NCBI RefSeq assembly: GCF_041929845.1
Contig: NZ_JBHEEH010000013.1
Coordinates: 4,957-68,956 of the forward strand
Source of the DNA: Paenochrobactrum pullorum
Lineage (GTDB): Bacteria; Pseudomonadota; Alphaproteobacteria; Rhizobiales; Rhizobiaceae
Direction of reading: 5' to 3'
DNA: 64,000 bases
Part shown: positions 1 to 8,868 of the stretch, piece by piece
How the letters are laid out: each line of letters begins with the position of its first letter
Numbering within the stretch: position 1 is the first letter of the stretch
Notes under the pieces: model-generated
What the model was told of the DNA's origin: nothing
What the model saw: the letters and a program-made list of their open reading frames with translations, nothing else
Databases searched by the model: none
Position numbers and translations under genes: made by a program

Positions 1-525
1 GATTTCAAATGGCACCTGACCAATCTCAACAATTATACATTTTTGAACAATCTCGATTATTCAAAAGGAAAATTTGGAAATTTAGAAGTCTCCCAGCCTG
101 ACTCAGGCATTGCTACAGCTGGATTGCCCTCATCCAATACCTCTGTCGGACGTTTTGTACGTGCTGCTTATTATGCAAATTTTGCTGAAAAGACGCCGTC
201 TCAATATGCAATCCGTATGCTTGGTCATATTATGAATAATTTTGACCGTCCTCGAGGTATAACTATTGATCCAATTAATTCCGGCGGGCTTGATATTGAA
301 AGCGCTTCTGCAATTGGTGACGCTCAATACAAATCCGAATACACATCATGGACAGTGCTTGGCGATTTGGCCAATAACCAATTTTATGTGCGCACATATA
401 GCGGCATTAATTTTACCAAATTTGACTTGAACCGTTTATTCGCTCTTTCGGAACTTAAAATCGCACCGCTTGAGAAAATCTCACAATTAGAGATTTTTGA
501 TGCCACTGATGTTTTGATGAAATAA
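1..525 (+). CDS. Choloylglycine hydrolase / linear amide C-N hydrolase family protein, C-terminal part (5' end outside window)
   Basis: The frame is open from base 1, so this is the last 174 codons of a longer gene; family members are usually about 320-370 residues. The first visible residues (DFKWHLTNLNNY) and the later LPSSNTSVGRF fit the penicillin V acylase/bile salt hydrolase family of Ntn hydrolases, in which the arginine before F (codon 151-153) is a conserved active-site residue. The ending with YTSWTVLGDLANNQFYVRTY also fits. The N-terminal catalytic Cys and any signal peptide lie outside the window, so substrate (bile salt, penicillin V, N-acyl homoserine lactone or another amide) cannot be told. 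A hairpin terminator follows. Family call is firm, substrate open. Confidence 0.85.
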   Translation, partial: DFKWHLTNLNNYTFLNNLDYSKGKFGNLEVSQPDSGIATAGLPSSNTSVGRFVRAAYYANFAEKTPSQYAIRMLGHIMNNFDRPRGITIDPINSGGLDIESASAIGDAQYKSEYTSWTVLGDLANNQFYVRTYSGINFTKFDLNRLFALSELKIAPLEKISQLEIFDATDVLMK

Positions 526-541
526 ATTTTCTATAAAAATA

Positions 542-570
542 AGCAGGGTGTGGATTCACACCCTGCTTTT
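542..570. terminator. Bidirectional Rho-independent terminator
   Basis: An 11-bp perfect stem (AGCAGGGTGTG at 542-552 with CACACCCTGCT at 557-567) closes a GATT loop. It has T residues on the right and A residues on the left, so it can end both the amidase gene and the convergent TonB receptor gene. Confidence 0.85.
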
Positions 571-580
571 AAAATTATGA

Positions 581-3322
581 TTAGAACTTGGCTGTCATAT
601 TCATTCGGAACGTGCGTCCAGGTGCCGGCATCAAGGCCGCATTCAACGCGTCCATATAATATCTGTCCGTCAGGTTATCGATCGCAAAATCAAGCCGTGT
701 TGCTTCATTGAAATTATAGCTGCCAAAAACATCGACCAATGTATAAGGCTTCCATTTGCCTGGCTGAATTTCCGTTGTCGTTTCCACTGTGCTTTCGACA
801 AAACGATGTGAATAATGCGAAATGCGCGTTCCAAGTGTCAAACGATCATCAAACATTTTGTAACCGAGTTCTAATGAAACCGTATCTTTCGGCGGCACGT
901 GCTGGAGCGCATAACTATTGGTAAAACCACCTTCACTGCATAGTTGGTCCTGTTTCCATAATGAACCAGGATTGGCACAAAAACGTGATGTTAATGTATG
1001 GTTCCAGCCCAGTTTTGCGGTGAAATTACCGAGCTTATAATCCGCGCTCAACTCAATACCGGCCATCTTGGCATAATCAAGATTGATCATGCCGAGACCG
1101 CCCACATACCCTCCAATCGGTTCATCATAAATGATATTTGAACGCGTCAGATAGTTATCAATGTGATTATTATAATAAGCTGCATGTACTCTGAACTGGT
1201 CGCTGTGTCCGGTTAGATCTTCAAAGGTTTTATTCACGCCAAATTCAAAACTTCTGGCCTTTTCAGGCTTAAGCCCCTCTGGCAGATAGGCCGTTGAGAA
1301 ACCTTTCAGAGTTTCAAAAATACTCGGCATACGAACAGTGTCCGAATAGCGACCATAAAGCTGTAAATCATCCAGAGGCTCCCAGTTCAACGATGCATGA
1401 TTGGATATGCCATGACCTGAAACATGGATCACCTTGCCCGGAATAAGTTCATATTCAAAATCCGGCCAGTTACTGATCATCTTCATGCTGTTGTTGTCGT
1501 CGGATGTGCGGAAGCTTGAGTAACGAATACCGGCTGTTGCCGTCCATTGCGGATTGATTTCCCATTTGCCGTTCATAAAGACATTCTTCTCGGTGCGCTT
1601 ACCGGAACGTGGCGGAAACTCAGAATGGTTGATAACCCATTGTTTATCATCAATATCTTTAGGTAACCCAAGCGTTTCATATTGCCAGCCACCACCATAT
1701 TCCAAACGAAAATCGCCTGGTACAGCTTCAATCAGACTTTCGTTAGAAACATTAATTCCGTTACGAATTGTTTGCGCATAGTTGACACTTGTCGTCACTA
1801 TCCCACCCCATCCGGGCAGCAAATTGGTTGCGCGATGATCCATATCGGTGCGGAAAGCGTTGATCTTCAAATCAATAAGATCAGTTTCAGGTGACCAACG
1901 ATAGCGGGCATTGTAGGTTTTAAGGTCAAGCGTATCCGGCTCGGATTGGAAAACGCCAACAGCACTGGTGTGGGTGCCGATGCGTGTCGGCATAATTTCA
2001 CCAAATTCACTCCTATAACGCATGAAACTCAGCTCCAATGCGTGATCAATGCCAAGTTGGAAGTTGCCTTTAAATAAGACGGATTCGTTTTCCATTGACG
2101 TATTGAGAATTTCTTCTCCGCCCTTCCAGGGCGACAGGCCTTCATAACCAATGTTCGGAAAATCAGGATCTGTACTTTTATCAACAAAATATGGCTGACC
2201 GCTGCCATGTTTGCCTGAAAAATAATTACCGTTTTTACGTTTGGCATAAGCAGCAACAAGATCAACAGATTCCGAGCTGAATGCGGCGGCAATACTGCCA
2301 TTTCCACCGGTCGGCTTTAAAAAAGATGGCCGATCCATATTGCCGCCATCACGAACATTGGGTGGAGTACCAGGTTGGTGCCAACCGCCTTTCATACCAC
2401 CTTCGGTCAGAACAGGCGGAGCAGACGTGCTGTTGGTATTGAACCCACCACGCAAGCGGACACCAAACTGACGATCCGGCAGTAGAATGTCATGCACACC
2501 CAGCGTTGTCATACGTACAACACCACCAATGGCACCATTAGCATCAGCCGCTCCGCTTGCGCCTTTTTCAATCGAAACTTCGCTGATAAAATCAGGATCG
2601 ACGAAACTACCGGAGCGGGCACCGTTATATCCGCGGTAAACTGTTTGCTCTTGTGTGGCGCCATCAATGACAACCGGCACGCGCCCCTGCCCTTGCAGGC
2701 CGCGAATATTGACATCCAGCGCGCCGGAATTTCGGCTGTCACCGTTCAAAACGCCCGGAATACCGGCGATAAAATCACCAGCCGATGTTCCGCGTTTCTG
2801 TTCGATTTCCTGCGCTGAAATATAATTGACAGAGCCTGCAGTGGTGTATGTATCGTCGTGACTGCCTAAAATACTGCCATTATTGCTGACAGTAATGGTA
2901 TTAAGTGTGATATCACCATCGGGGGCGACAAAAGCTCCTTCGGCACTATTTTGGGCAGGACTTTCAATTGTTACTGAACGGTTGCCGGCAGAGCGCCAGA
3001 TGAGACCCGTTCCTGCCAAAAGTGAAGAAAGGGCTTCTGTATTTGTCGCCTTTCCCGAAAAACCTTTTGTACGTAATTTACTCGTGACGCCTGCGTCATA
3101 AACAAGCTGTAGGCCGGAAATATCCGCGAAACGGTTTAGTGCTTGTGGTAAAGGACCCGCCGGAATGGAATATTGCACGGCAGCAGCCCCTTGTTGGGCC
3201 GTATTTTGTGCAAGAACCGGCTTTGTTCCCACGCTCATCAAAACAGATATGGAAGCCGTTGCCATCAGCAGTGCGATTAAATTGCGTGATGATCTACGCG
3301 GCATTTCAAATCGAAAATTCAT
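581..3322 (-). CDS. TonB-dependent receptor with STN signalling domain, heme/hemoglobin-type
   Basis: Outer-membrane, TonB-energised receptor of about 913 residues. A signal peptide ends near VLAQN. It is followed by an STN domain (about residues 50-120, starting VQYSIPAGPLPQALNRFA), the signature of receptors that signal through a FecR protein. Then come a plug domain (NIRGLQGQGRVPVVIDGA) and a 22-strand-type barrel ending in an aromatic residue (MNMTAKF). It resembles the hemoglobin/transferrin/lactoferrin receptor class, so iron or heme uptake is likely; the ligand is not proven. The frame can begin at TTG 3325, but ATG 3322 is the natural start. FecR and ECF sigma genes lie directly upstream on the same strand. 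Confidence 0.85.
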   Translation of the reverse strand: MNFRFEMPRRSSRNLIALLMATASISVLMSVGTKPVLAQNTAQQGAAAVQYSIPAGPLPQALNRFADISGLQLVYDAGVTSKLRTKGFSGKATNTEALSSLLAGTGLIWRSAGNRSVTIESPAQNSAEGAFVAPDGDITLNTITVSNNGSILGSHDDTYTTAGSVNYISAQEIEQKRGTSAGDFIAGIPGVLNGDSRNSGALDVNIRGLQGQGRVPVVIDGATQEQTVYRGYNGARSGSFVDPDFISEVSIEKGASGAADANGAIGGVVRMTTLGVHDILLPDRQFGVRLRGGFNTNSTSAPPVLTEGGMKGGWHQPGTPPNVRDGGNMDRPSFLKPTGGNGSIAAAFSSESVDLVAAYAKRKNGNYFSGKHGSGQPYFVDKSTDPDFPNIGYEGLSPWKGGEEILNTSMENESVLFKGNFQLGIDHALELSFMRYRSEFGEIMPTRIGTHTSAVGVFQSEPDTLDLKTYNARYRWSPETDLIDLKINAFRTDMDHRATNLLPGWGGIVTTSVNYAQTIRNGINVSNESLIEAVPGDFRLEYGGGWQYETLGLPKDIDDKQWVINHSEFPPRSGKRTEKNVFMNGKWEINPQWTATAGIRYSSFRTSDDNNSMKMISNWPDFEYELIPGKVIHVSGHGISNHASLNWEPLDDLQLYGRYSDTVRMPSIFETLKGFSTAYLPEGLKPEKARSFEFGVNKTFEDLTGHSDQFRVHAAYYNNHIDNYLTRSNIIYDEPIGGYVGGLGMINLDYAKMAGIELSADYKLGNFTAKLGWNHTLTSRFCANPGSLWKQDQLCSEGGFTNSYALQHVPPKDTVSLELGYKMFDDRLTLGTRISHYSHRFVESTVETTTEIQPGKWKPYTLVDVFGSYNFNEATRLDFAIDNLTDRYYMDALNAALMPAPGRTFRMNMTAKF

Positions 3323-3342
3323 CAAGAACCCCTGTCTTCAAA

Positions 3343-3366
3343 TGTCATCCCACAAGCCGGATGACA
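3343..3366 (-). promoter_or_regulatory. Inverted repeat in leader of TonB receptor gene
   Basis: TGTCATCC (3343-3350) and GGATGACA (3359-3366) are a perfect 8-bp inverted repeat about 20 bases upstream of the receptor start. It lies in the 111-base gap after fecR where a FecI-type promoter would be expected. It could be an operator or an mRNA hairpin; no known box was recognised. Confidence 0.35.
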
Positions 3367-3436
3367 GTGCTTTCGATTGCTATGACGATCAGGGCGACAA
3401 AAACCGGAGTAAAAAAATCAACAAATAATAAAAAAA

Positions 3437-4375
3437 TTATTGGTGGATTAAAATGACCATCTCACCAAGCCTCGTATCATTGAGGCCGAATGACTTTTTC
3501 AAGGTATCAATGACCTTAATAATATCGGTTGTTTCAAACACACCACTGACACGACGTGAGCGGATTGAACCATCAATGATGCGTATCATGCCTTTATGAT
3601 AACGGTTCAGTTCATCAACAACCTCGCCAAGCGGCTTGTCGACAAAGATAAGCTTGTTGCGCCGCCATGCGGTTTCACTCGCAGCATCAACCGACTGTAT
3701 TGAAGCAAGTTTGCCGTCCATATACGAAATACGCTGATCTTGTCCCAACTTGACTTGTTGACCATTGGCTGAAGCAGAAATTGCAACATGGCTTTCAATG
3801 ACAGTTACAGTGGCACCATTATCATCATCGCGTACACCATAAACGGTTCCAAGGGCTACCGCCTCACCCCCATTGGCCTCTACGATGAAGGGGCGTTGCG
3901 GATCAGCACTGACCGTAAAAACCGCCTCCCCTTTTAAAAGACGGATGCGCCGTTCATCGGGTGAATAGCTAAGCGCAATTGCAGTGCCACTATTCATCTC
4001 GGCAATTGAGCCATCAGGCAAATGCATCGTCTGCAATTCTCCTGTACCCGTATAACCATCGGCGGATATACGTGTTGCAACATCGCTGTACCACGCACCT
4101 GCTGCCAAGAGAAAAACAGAAGCAAAAGCCGCGGACACAGATTTAGACCACCAATTATGGCGCGCTATCGGCGCGGTCATGACAGCGGGTTGCGGTATTT
4201 GCGCAAGCTCGTCCCAAGTGCCTGATATTTCGGCATAGGCTGCACGGTTTTCATCGCTAGCCGCGAGCCAGCTTTGAAAACTAATCTCATCGGAAACTGA
4301 TAAACGCACACCATCCTGGCGAAAAAACCATTCTGCCGCCTCGTTCAATTTATCTGTTTTTGCTGAGCCCGACAT
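3437..4375 (-). CDS. FecR-family anti-sigma / sigma-regulator protein
   Basis: Inner-membrane regulator of about 312 residues that passes the signal from the receptor STN domain to the ECF sigma factor. The N-terminal cytoplasmic part (EAAEWFFRQDG, FQSWLAASDENRAAYAE) is the DUF4880-type sigma-binding region. One membrane segment follows (SAAFASVFLLAAGAWY), then the periplasmic FecR domain (HLPDGSIAEMNSGTAIALSY, LLKGEAVFTV) and a C-terminal STN-like segment. The frame extends to GTG 4396, but ATG 4375 (MSGSAKTDK) is the better-looking start; no strong ribosome site decides it. It sits between the sigma gene and the receptor gene, the usual FecI-FecR-receptor order. Confidence 0.85.
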   Translation of the reverse strand: MSGSAKTDKLNEAAEWFFRQDGVRLSVSDEISFQSWLAASDENRAAYAEISGTWDELAQIPQPAVMTAPIARHNWWSKSVSAAFASVFLLAAGAWYSDVATRISADGYTGTGELQTMHLPDGSIAEMNSGTAIALSYSPDERRIRLLKGEAVFTVSADPQRPFIVEANGGEAVALGTVYGVRDDDNGATVTVIESHVAISASANGQQVKLGQDQRISYMDGKLASIQSVDAASETAWRRNKLIFVDKPLGEVVDELNRYHKGMIRIIDGSIRSRRVSGVFETTDIIKVIDTLKKSFGLNDTRLGEMVILIHQ

Positions 4376-4480
4376 CGTCACCGGCTTACCCCACACTTCG
4401 AGGAAAGAACAGACCGGTTTTTATAAACGGTCAATCTATAAGACGTTTGAAAAACTGAAAACCTCATGCCTGACCTAAAA

Positions 4481-5008
4481 CTATTCATGGGCCTTCAAAC
4501 GCCGTGCACAATAGACAGTTGCAACGGCGAGATGTTTTTCAACGGCGCTGCGTGTTATTTTCATCCGTTCTGCAATTTCTGCATGCGAAAGCTCGTCGAA
4601 ACGTCTGAGTATGAAACATTCCCGACACCTTGGCGGCAGTTCTGACACAGCTTGAACCAGAATGGCAAGCCTTTGGCGTGCGATCATTTCGCGTTCAATG
4701 TCAGGCTGCTCATCGGCCGGCTCGACCGCTTCAGCAAAAGAAAAATTATTATTGAAACGCGCCTTCCGCCGATAATGGTCAGTGACGAGATTACCCAGAA
4801 TGCGATAGAGGTAAGCTCTTGGATTATGGGGGATTTCTTCTCCCGAACTCACCAATCTCAGACAGGCTTCCTGTACCAGTTCTTCTGCAATGGCGTCATC
4901 ACCCACTTTATGGCGGGCATAGTTTTTCAACTCGCCATAAAAACGTTCAATAATTTTAGTGAATGATGTGTTCGGGTCTTCGCCGTCAGAAAGAACTAAA
5001 GATGACAC
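4481..5008 (-). CDS. ECF RNA polymerase sigma factor, FecI-like
   Basis: A 175-residue ECF sigma factor. Region 2 (EELVQEACLRLVSSG, RAYLYRILGNLVTDHYRRK) binds core polymerase and the -10 element. Region 4 (LPPRCRECFILRRFDELSHA, RMKITRSAVEKHLAVA) is the -35 helix-turn-helix. It lies directly upstream of fecR and the STN receptor, so it very likely transcribes the receptor gene when released by FecR. The start is GTG 5008 with no clear Shine-Dalgarno; no internal methionine codon would leave a complete region 2. Divergent from nothing: the upstream 255 bases carry a palindrome and the terminator of the decayed ABC gene. Confidence 0.9.
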   Translation of the reverse strand: MSSLVLSDGEDPNTSFTKIIERFYGELKNYARHKVGDDAIAEELVQEACLRLVSSGEEIPHNPRAYLYRILGNLVTDHYRRKARFNNNFSFAEAVEPADEQPDIEREMIARQRLAILVQAVSELPPRCRECFILRRFDELSHAEIAERMKITRSAVEKHLAVATVYCARRLKAHE

Positions 5009-5033
5009 AAACTTTTTCGCTTTGCTATAATAT

Positions 5034-5049
5034 CATTCTATGCAGAATG
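5034..5049. promoter_or_regulatory. Palindrome upstream of ECF sigma gene, candidate operator
   Basis: CATTCT-ATGC-AGAATG is a perfect 6-bp inverted repeat 26 bases upstream of the sigma start codon. This is a plausible site for an iron-responsive repressor such as Irr or RirA, but it does not match a consensus I can state with certainty. Confidence 0.35.
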
Positions 5050-5211
5050 CCATGATGCACAATCGCTGCTAAAATCTGACCTGCCTGTTTGAGAAAAAGA
5101 TTTTCTCCAGCATTTTGGTTTAATTTTAAATCTGTAAGTGGCGGTTGCAAGCTCATGCATTCAATAGATGCGTCATTTTGTCAAGTTTAAATTCATACTC
5201 CTCGACGAAGA

Positions 5212-5236
5212 AAATGGCGGTTTTTAACCGCCATTT
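5212..5236 (-). terminator. Rho-independent terminator
   Basis: AAATGGCGGTT (5212-5222) pairs perfectly with AACCGCCATTT (5226-5236). It lies 28 bases past the end of the decayed ABC exporter gene on the minus strand. Confidence 0.75.
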
Positions 5237-5263
5237 GAACATAAACCTTAAAAATAATATTAG

Positions 5264-6291
5264 TTAATTAGAGGCATGCCAGTTCTGTGTCTGCTGCTGG
5301 GTATACCAAATTTTAGCAAAACGACCATTGAGTTGCATAAGCTCAGACTGTGTGCCCTGCTCTGCAAGTTTGCCGTCTTCAATCACCAAAATATGGTCTA
5401 CGGCTGCGATCGTGGACAAACGATGCGCAATGACAATCACTGTACGTTCTTGTACCAATGCATCAATTGTAGCTTGCACTGCCACTTCACTTTCGGTGTC
5501 TAAGGCTGCTGTCGGCTCATCCAGAATAACAATCGGTGCATCTTTTAGCATTGCACGCACAATACTCATCCGTTGACGCTCCCCGCCGGATAACCGGCCA
5601 CCAAAATCGCCGATGCGGGTTTCATAACCGGCCGGCAAATGGCTGATAAAATCATGTGCATGAGCTGCACGGGCAGCCGCAACCACTTCCTCATCGGTAG
5701 CTGATGGTTTGGCCATACGGATATTGGCTATTACCGTATCATCAAACAGATAGACATCCTGAAATACAACAGGCACCAGACTATTGAGGACCTCAGGCGA
5801 TATGGAGCGGATATCATGCCCGCCAATGCGCACAACACCCTTTTGAGGATCTGCATGGCGCAAGCATAAAGGGGCGTGATGTCAGCCACAAAAGCATGTA
5901 GATTTTTCACATCATCCATCATCACTTTTGCTAGTCCTGCGGCTCCATTTTGCTGTACATAAACGAGCGGCACCTGAGCCAGGCGATCAGCCAAACCTTT
6001 ACGCAGCAGGGTTTCCAGCCGAAAAGCTGCGTAATGGGGGTAATTAAACGCCAACAGACACAGGCCATAAGCAATAGCGGTAAAAACAGCCGCCACGGCT
6101 AACGGCTCCTAAGGAATACTTGTCCGACCGCTGATAAGAAGTTGTATCTCCCATGCCAGTGCAATAAGTGCCAGTACTGTCGCCAGTGCAGCCAGAGCCG
6201 ATAAAAACATGGCATAATAACGATTACCACGTACGGGATTTATGATCTGCCATATATTCGGTGCAGGTTTAGTCTTGTCTGGAGCACTCAT
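5264..6291 (-). pseudogene. Decayed ABC exporter (fused membrane and ATPase domains)
   Basis: One original gene is now broken. It starts at ATG 6291 with a good GGAAAACG ribosome site and encodes the first membrane helices (YAMFLSALAALATVLALIAL). It then hits an in-frame TAG at 6109-6111; the same frame continues past the stop (FETLL-type region LRKGLADRLAQVPLVYVQQN). At about 5864 the frame changes and the sequence jumps from the mid-membrane domain (VADITPLY) straight into the ATPase domain (ADPQKGVVRIGGHDI). The second half of the membrane domain and the Walker A motif are lost. Signature (LSGGERQRMSI), Walker B (IVILDEPTAALD) and the H-loop (IAHRLST) remain at 5264-5863. It resembles siderophore or lipid exporters of the YbtP/YbtQ type. 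No function is expected. Confidence 0.85.
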
Positions 6292-6736
6292 ATTCGTTTT
6301 CCAATTTCACGATCGGAGAAGTCTGTTTAAGCAGGCATTGTGCCAAGTATCCAGCGCATCCAATGTATGTCTGGCGCTGGCGATACTTGACGTGAAAACT
6401 TTGGAGGAATCCAGATAAAGGACACGCTTTTCTTTGGCAGGCAGCACAAATTGTGGGTCTTCCGTCCATTTCTATTGTGGGCGTTGCAGCATTGAGCATC
6501 AGCAAGCGTTGATGCACAGCTATCAAATGACAACCGAGCAATCACACTGGCTGTTTTTAACGGTTTCGCATGCCTGTGTGGCTGTGGCGGATACACTTAT
6601 TCCACCTCGCACAGAAGAAAGCCAAACAATCGAGCAGGGTACTCCCCTAACCTATATATTAGGTGTCCGTGCATTGATTACAGGTGCTTTAACAATGCTG
6701 CCATCCATGAAAAATGATGAGCAGATAAAATAAAGT
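6292..6736 (-). pseudogene. Gene debris, no intact gene; minus-strand coding remnants
   Basis: This 445-base stretch has no convincing intact gene. On the minus strand several protein-like pieces appear in different frames. The clearest is a 57-codon open frame at 6307-6481 (KWTEDPQFVL, KEKRVLYLDSSKVFTSS) ending in TGA. A further piece reading MLNAATPTIEMDG lies just upstream in another frame, beyond a TAG at 6482-6484. It looks like the C-terminal part of a lost gene of the neighbouring cluster or exporter; I do not recognise the family. The plus-strand frame at 6434-6733 looks like chance. Confidence 0.45.
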
Positions 6737-8026
6737 TCAGATTGCCGACGAGCTTTTCTTAAATATGACGCGTCTTCGTTTTTGATCGATCTGCAGCTCT
6801 ATATCTTGATGAAAATGCAGCTTTGGCAAGTGCGCATGAAGTTTTCCGGCCTCAGTTTGCAAATTATATTCAATGTCACGGCAAGCTTGTTGTAAATTAT
6901 CTGTTTCAAGCCATATATCCAGTCGCTCCTGACCATATTGAATGACACGATAATCCTGGACAGGCGTATTCGCTGTAGCGATGCTTTGACGGATGACATC
7001 TGATGGTATCATTTGCAATTTACCATCATACTTTTGCCAATAGAGAATGTCGTCACAACGCCCTTCAATACGTTTTAAACGCTGGCTGGCACATCCGCAT
7101 GGACAAGGCGCGTCGTCCGGTATCAATATGTCATCAAGGCGATATTTTAAAATCGGCAATGTTTCGCGTGTCAAATCTGTAATAATAGGAGCAAAAGCTC
7201 CGCTTATAGGTTCAAGAATGTCACGCTCAATATGCACATAAGCCTCGTTAAGGTGCAGATTGCCTGCTTTGCAGGTCATGCCGAGCACACCTTCGGTGCA
7301 TTGATAAACCTGATCAACCTTAACTTTAAAAATGGTCTCGATATATCTTTTATCTTCAGGAGAAAGGACTTCGGCCACTGATATGATACATTGAGGTACA
7401 ATGTTTATAACACCATCCTTTTGAGCTTTTGCCAAAAGCCCTAAAATTTGTGCAGGTGCTATCAGCACAGTGGGTTTCTGATCGGTCAAACGCCTCAAAT
7501 GCTCTTCAAAAGTACGCAATAAATCATAAAATTCAAAACTGATAAGAATGTTTCCCAAGCGCTCATAGAGCATATTATTGGCACGCAAAAAGAAAGAGAC
7601 GCGCTGCGAACGTAAAAAAGATGGCGAGAAGCGACCGAGCATTAAAGCTGCCCATAGAGCACGTTCACGCTTATTGGAGGCAAAAAGCCCGCGCTGGCCT
7701 GATGTTCCGGTAGAAAGCCCAACAGCAATTTTTCCAATCATAGGAGCAAAATCACGCTTTTCTTCGCAGGCAAGTGCTATGCGCAAGGCTTCGTCTTTGG
7801 TGATGACTGCAGTATTAATGTCACTAAAATGCTGCATCATCAGCACCTTGTTCATCAATGGCCAGTCACTGAGTGGTTTATCGGCAAAGCTTTTATAAAA
7901 AGGCGAACGTGGCATGATATTTTTACGTAAATGCAAGAATGCTTTTTTTTGGTGCTCCTCAATGTCTGCCCGTGCTGAAAAGCCTTTGCCATAACGAGCA
8001 CGCAAAAATACACCAAGCGAGTTCAT
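6737..8026 (-). CDS. Adenylate-forming enzyme, F390 synthetase/PaaK-related
   Basis: A 429-residue member of the PaaK/coenzyme-F390-synthetase branch of adenylate-forming enzymes; this length is usual for the branch. The phosphate-binding loop is STGTSGQRG (near residue 107), a YRLDD motif follows in the large domain, and a late lysine-rich QKRRRVIFK is in the place of the catalytic Lys loop. The predicted reaction is ATP-dependent activation of a carboxylate as AMP ester and possibly transfer to CoA or a carrier protein. It is the last gene of a four-gene minus-strand operon. Its ribosome site (GGAGA) overlaps the end of the MBL gene, so the two are translated together. The substrate is unknown. 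Confidence 0.75.
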   Translation of the reverse strand: MNSLGVFLRARYGKGFSARADIEEHQKKAFLHLRKNIMPRSPFYKSFADKPLSDWPLMNKVLMMQHFSDINTAVITKDEALRIALACEEKRDFAPMIGKIAVGLSTGTSGQRGLFASNKRERALWAALMLGRFSPSFLRSQRVSFFLRANNMLYERLGNILISFEFYDLLRTFEEHLRRLTDQKPTVLIAPAQILGLLAKAQKDGVINIVPQCIISVAEVLSPEDKRYIETIFKVKVDQVYQCTEGVLGMTCKAGNLHLNEAYVHIERDILEPISGAFAPIITDLTRETLPILKYRLDDILIPDDAPCPCGCASQRLKRIEGRCDDILYWQKYDGKLQMIPSDVIRQSIATANTPVQDYRVIQYGQERLDIWLETDNLQQACRDIEYNLQTEAGKLHAHLPKLHFHQDIELQIDQKRRRVIFKKSSSAI

Positions 8027-8027
8027 T

Positions 8028-8852
8028 CTAAAATCTCCGGCGCATCTGCATTGGATAGCTTTCAGTACAATGGGATGCTATGATTTTGACATTCTGGTGC
8101 GTTTTATGAAAAGCATGCAATTTTGCAAATGTTTCCATAAAAGCAGCTGCATTCCCAAGACGTTTTAAGGTTATCTGTGGCGGCGGCAAGTTACTGCGGA
8201 TTGACGCAAGGCTCCAGATTGCATCAGCGACTAAAAATATCGCACCTTGTGAGGTTGCAGGTAAAAAGAGACCCATTTGCCCGAAACCATGACCAGGCAG
8301 AGAGATTGCGATGGCAGATTTATCGCCCAGCAGATCATAGCCACAGCCGAAAGCTTGCAGGTCATAAGGTTTTAGATCAAGGACTGGAAAATCTTCCGTT
8401 GGCTGTAATGGCAACGACGATAAACTGTCACGGATGATAGCCGGACAGCCTGCCTGCAAACTGGCAAGCCGCTTGCATGATAATTTGTCAATCGCGATTT
8501 TCGATGTGATAACGGGCGGAATGGCCGATAAATCAAATAAACCGGCAACATGATCGGCATGGAGATGCGACAGAAAAACCAGATTGGGTGAGGCAACACC
8601 GCGTTTTTTTAATTGATTGGCAAGATTATCCTCTGATTTGAAATGAACCGGCGTCAGCCAACGGTAAATTCGTTCGGGAAACGGTTTCGTCGCTTTTGCA
8701 AATAATGCACCATAACCACTATCAAACAAAACTGTCCCATGCAGTGGATGGCGAAACACTGCAACGCCTGCCGGAAAGCTTCCCATGCGCCATGGCGCAC
8801 CACGCTGTGTCATTGCCAAGGGTCCGCGGCAATAACCAACATGAAAACTCAT
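8028..8852 (-). CDS. MBL-fold metallo-hydrolase
   Basis: Metallo-beta-lactamase-fold hydrolase of about 274 residues. The metal-binding motif is SHLHADHVAGL (HxHxDH), followed by a histidine in LPGHGFGQMG, an aspartate in VADAIW and a last histidine in ASHCTES: the full set for a two-metal site. It resembles lactonase/glyoxalase-type members. The frame reaches ATG 8900 inside the upstream SDR gene; ATG 8852, preceded by GGAC, gives almost no overlap and keeps the fold complete, while ATG 8885 is also possible. Being sandwiched between the SDR and the adenylate-forming enzyme suggests hydrolysis of an acyl, lactone or thioester intermediate of the same pathway. Confidence 0.75.
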   Translation of the reverse strand: MSFHVGYCRGPLAMTQRGAPWRMGSFPAGVAVFRHPLHGTVLFDSGYGALFAKATKPFPERIYRWLTPVHFKSEDNLANQLKKRGVASPNLVFLSHLHADHVAGLFDLSAIPPVITSKIAIDKLSCKRLASLQAGCPAIIRDSLSSLPLQPTEDFPVLDLKPYDLQAFGCGYDLLGDKSAIAISLPGHGFGQMGLFLPATSQGAIFLVADAIWSLASIRSNLPPPQITLKRLGNAAAFMETFAKLHAFHKTHQNVKIIASHCTESYPMQMRRRF

Positions 8853-8868
8853 GAAGTCCAATATTATT

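Noticed and set aside
6434..6733. 99-codon plus-strand open frame ending beside the adenylate-forming gene
   Set aside because: No family resemblance, no ribosome site, and the same DNA reads more protein-like in minus-strand pieces, so it is treated as chance in decayed sequence.
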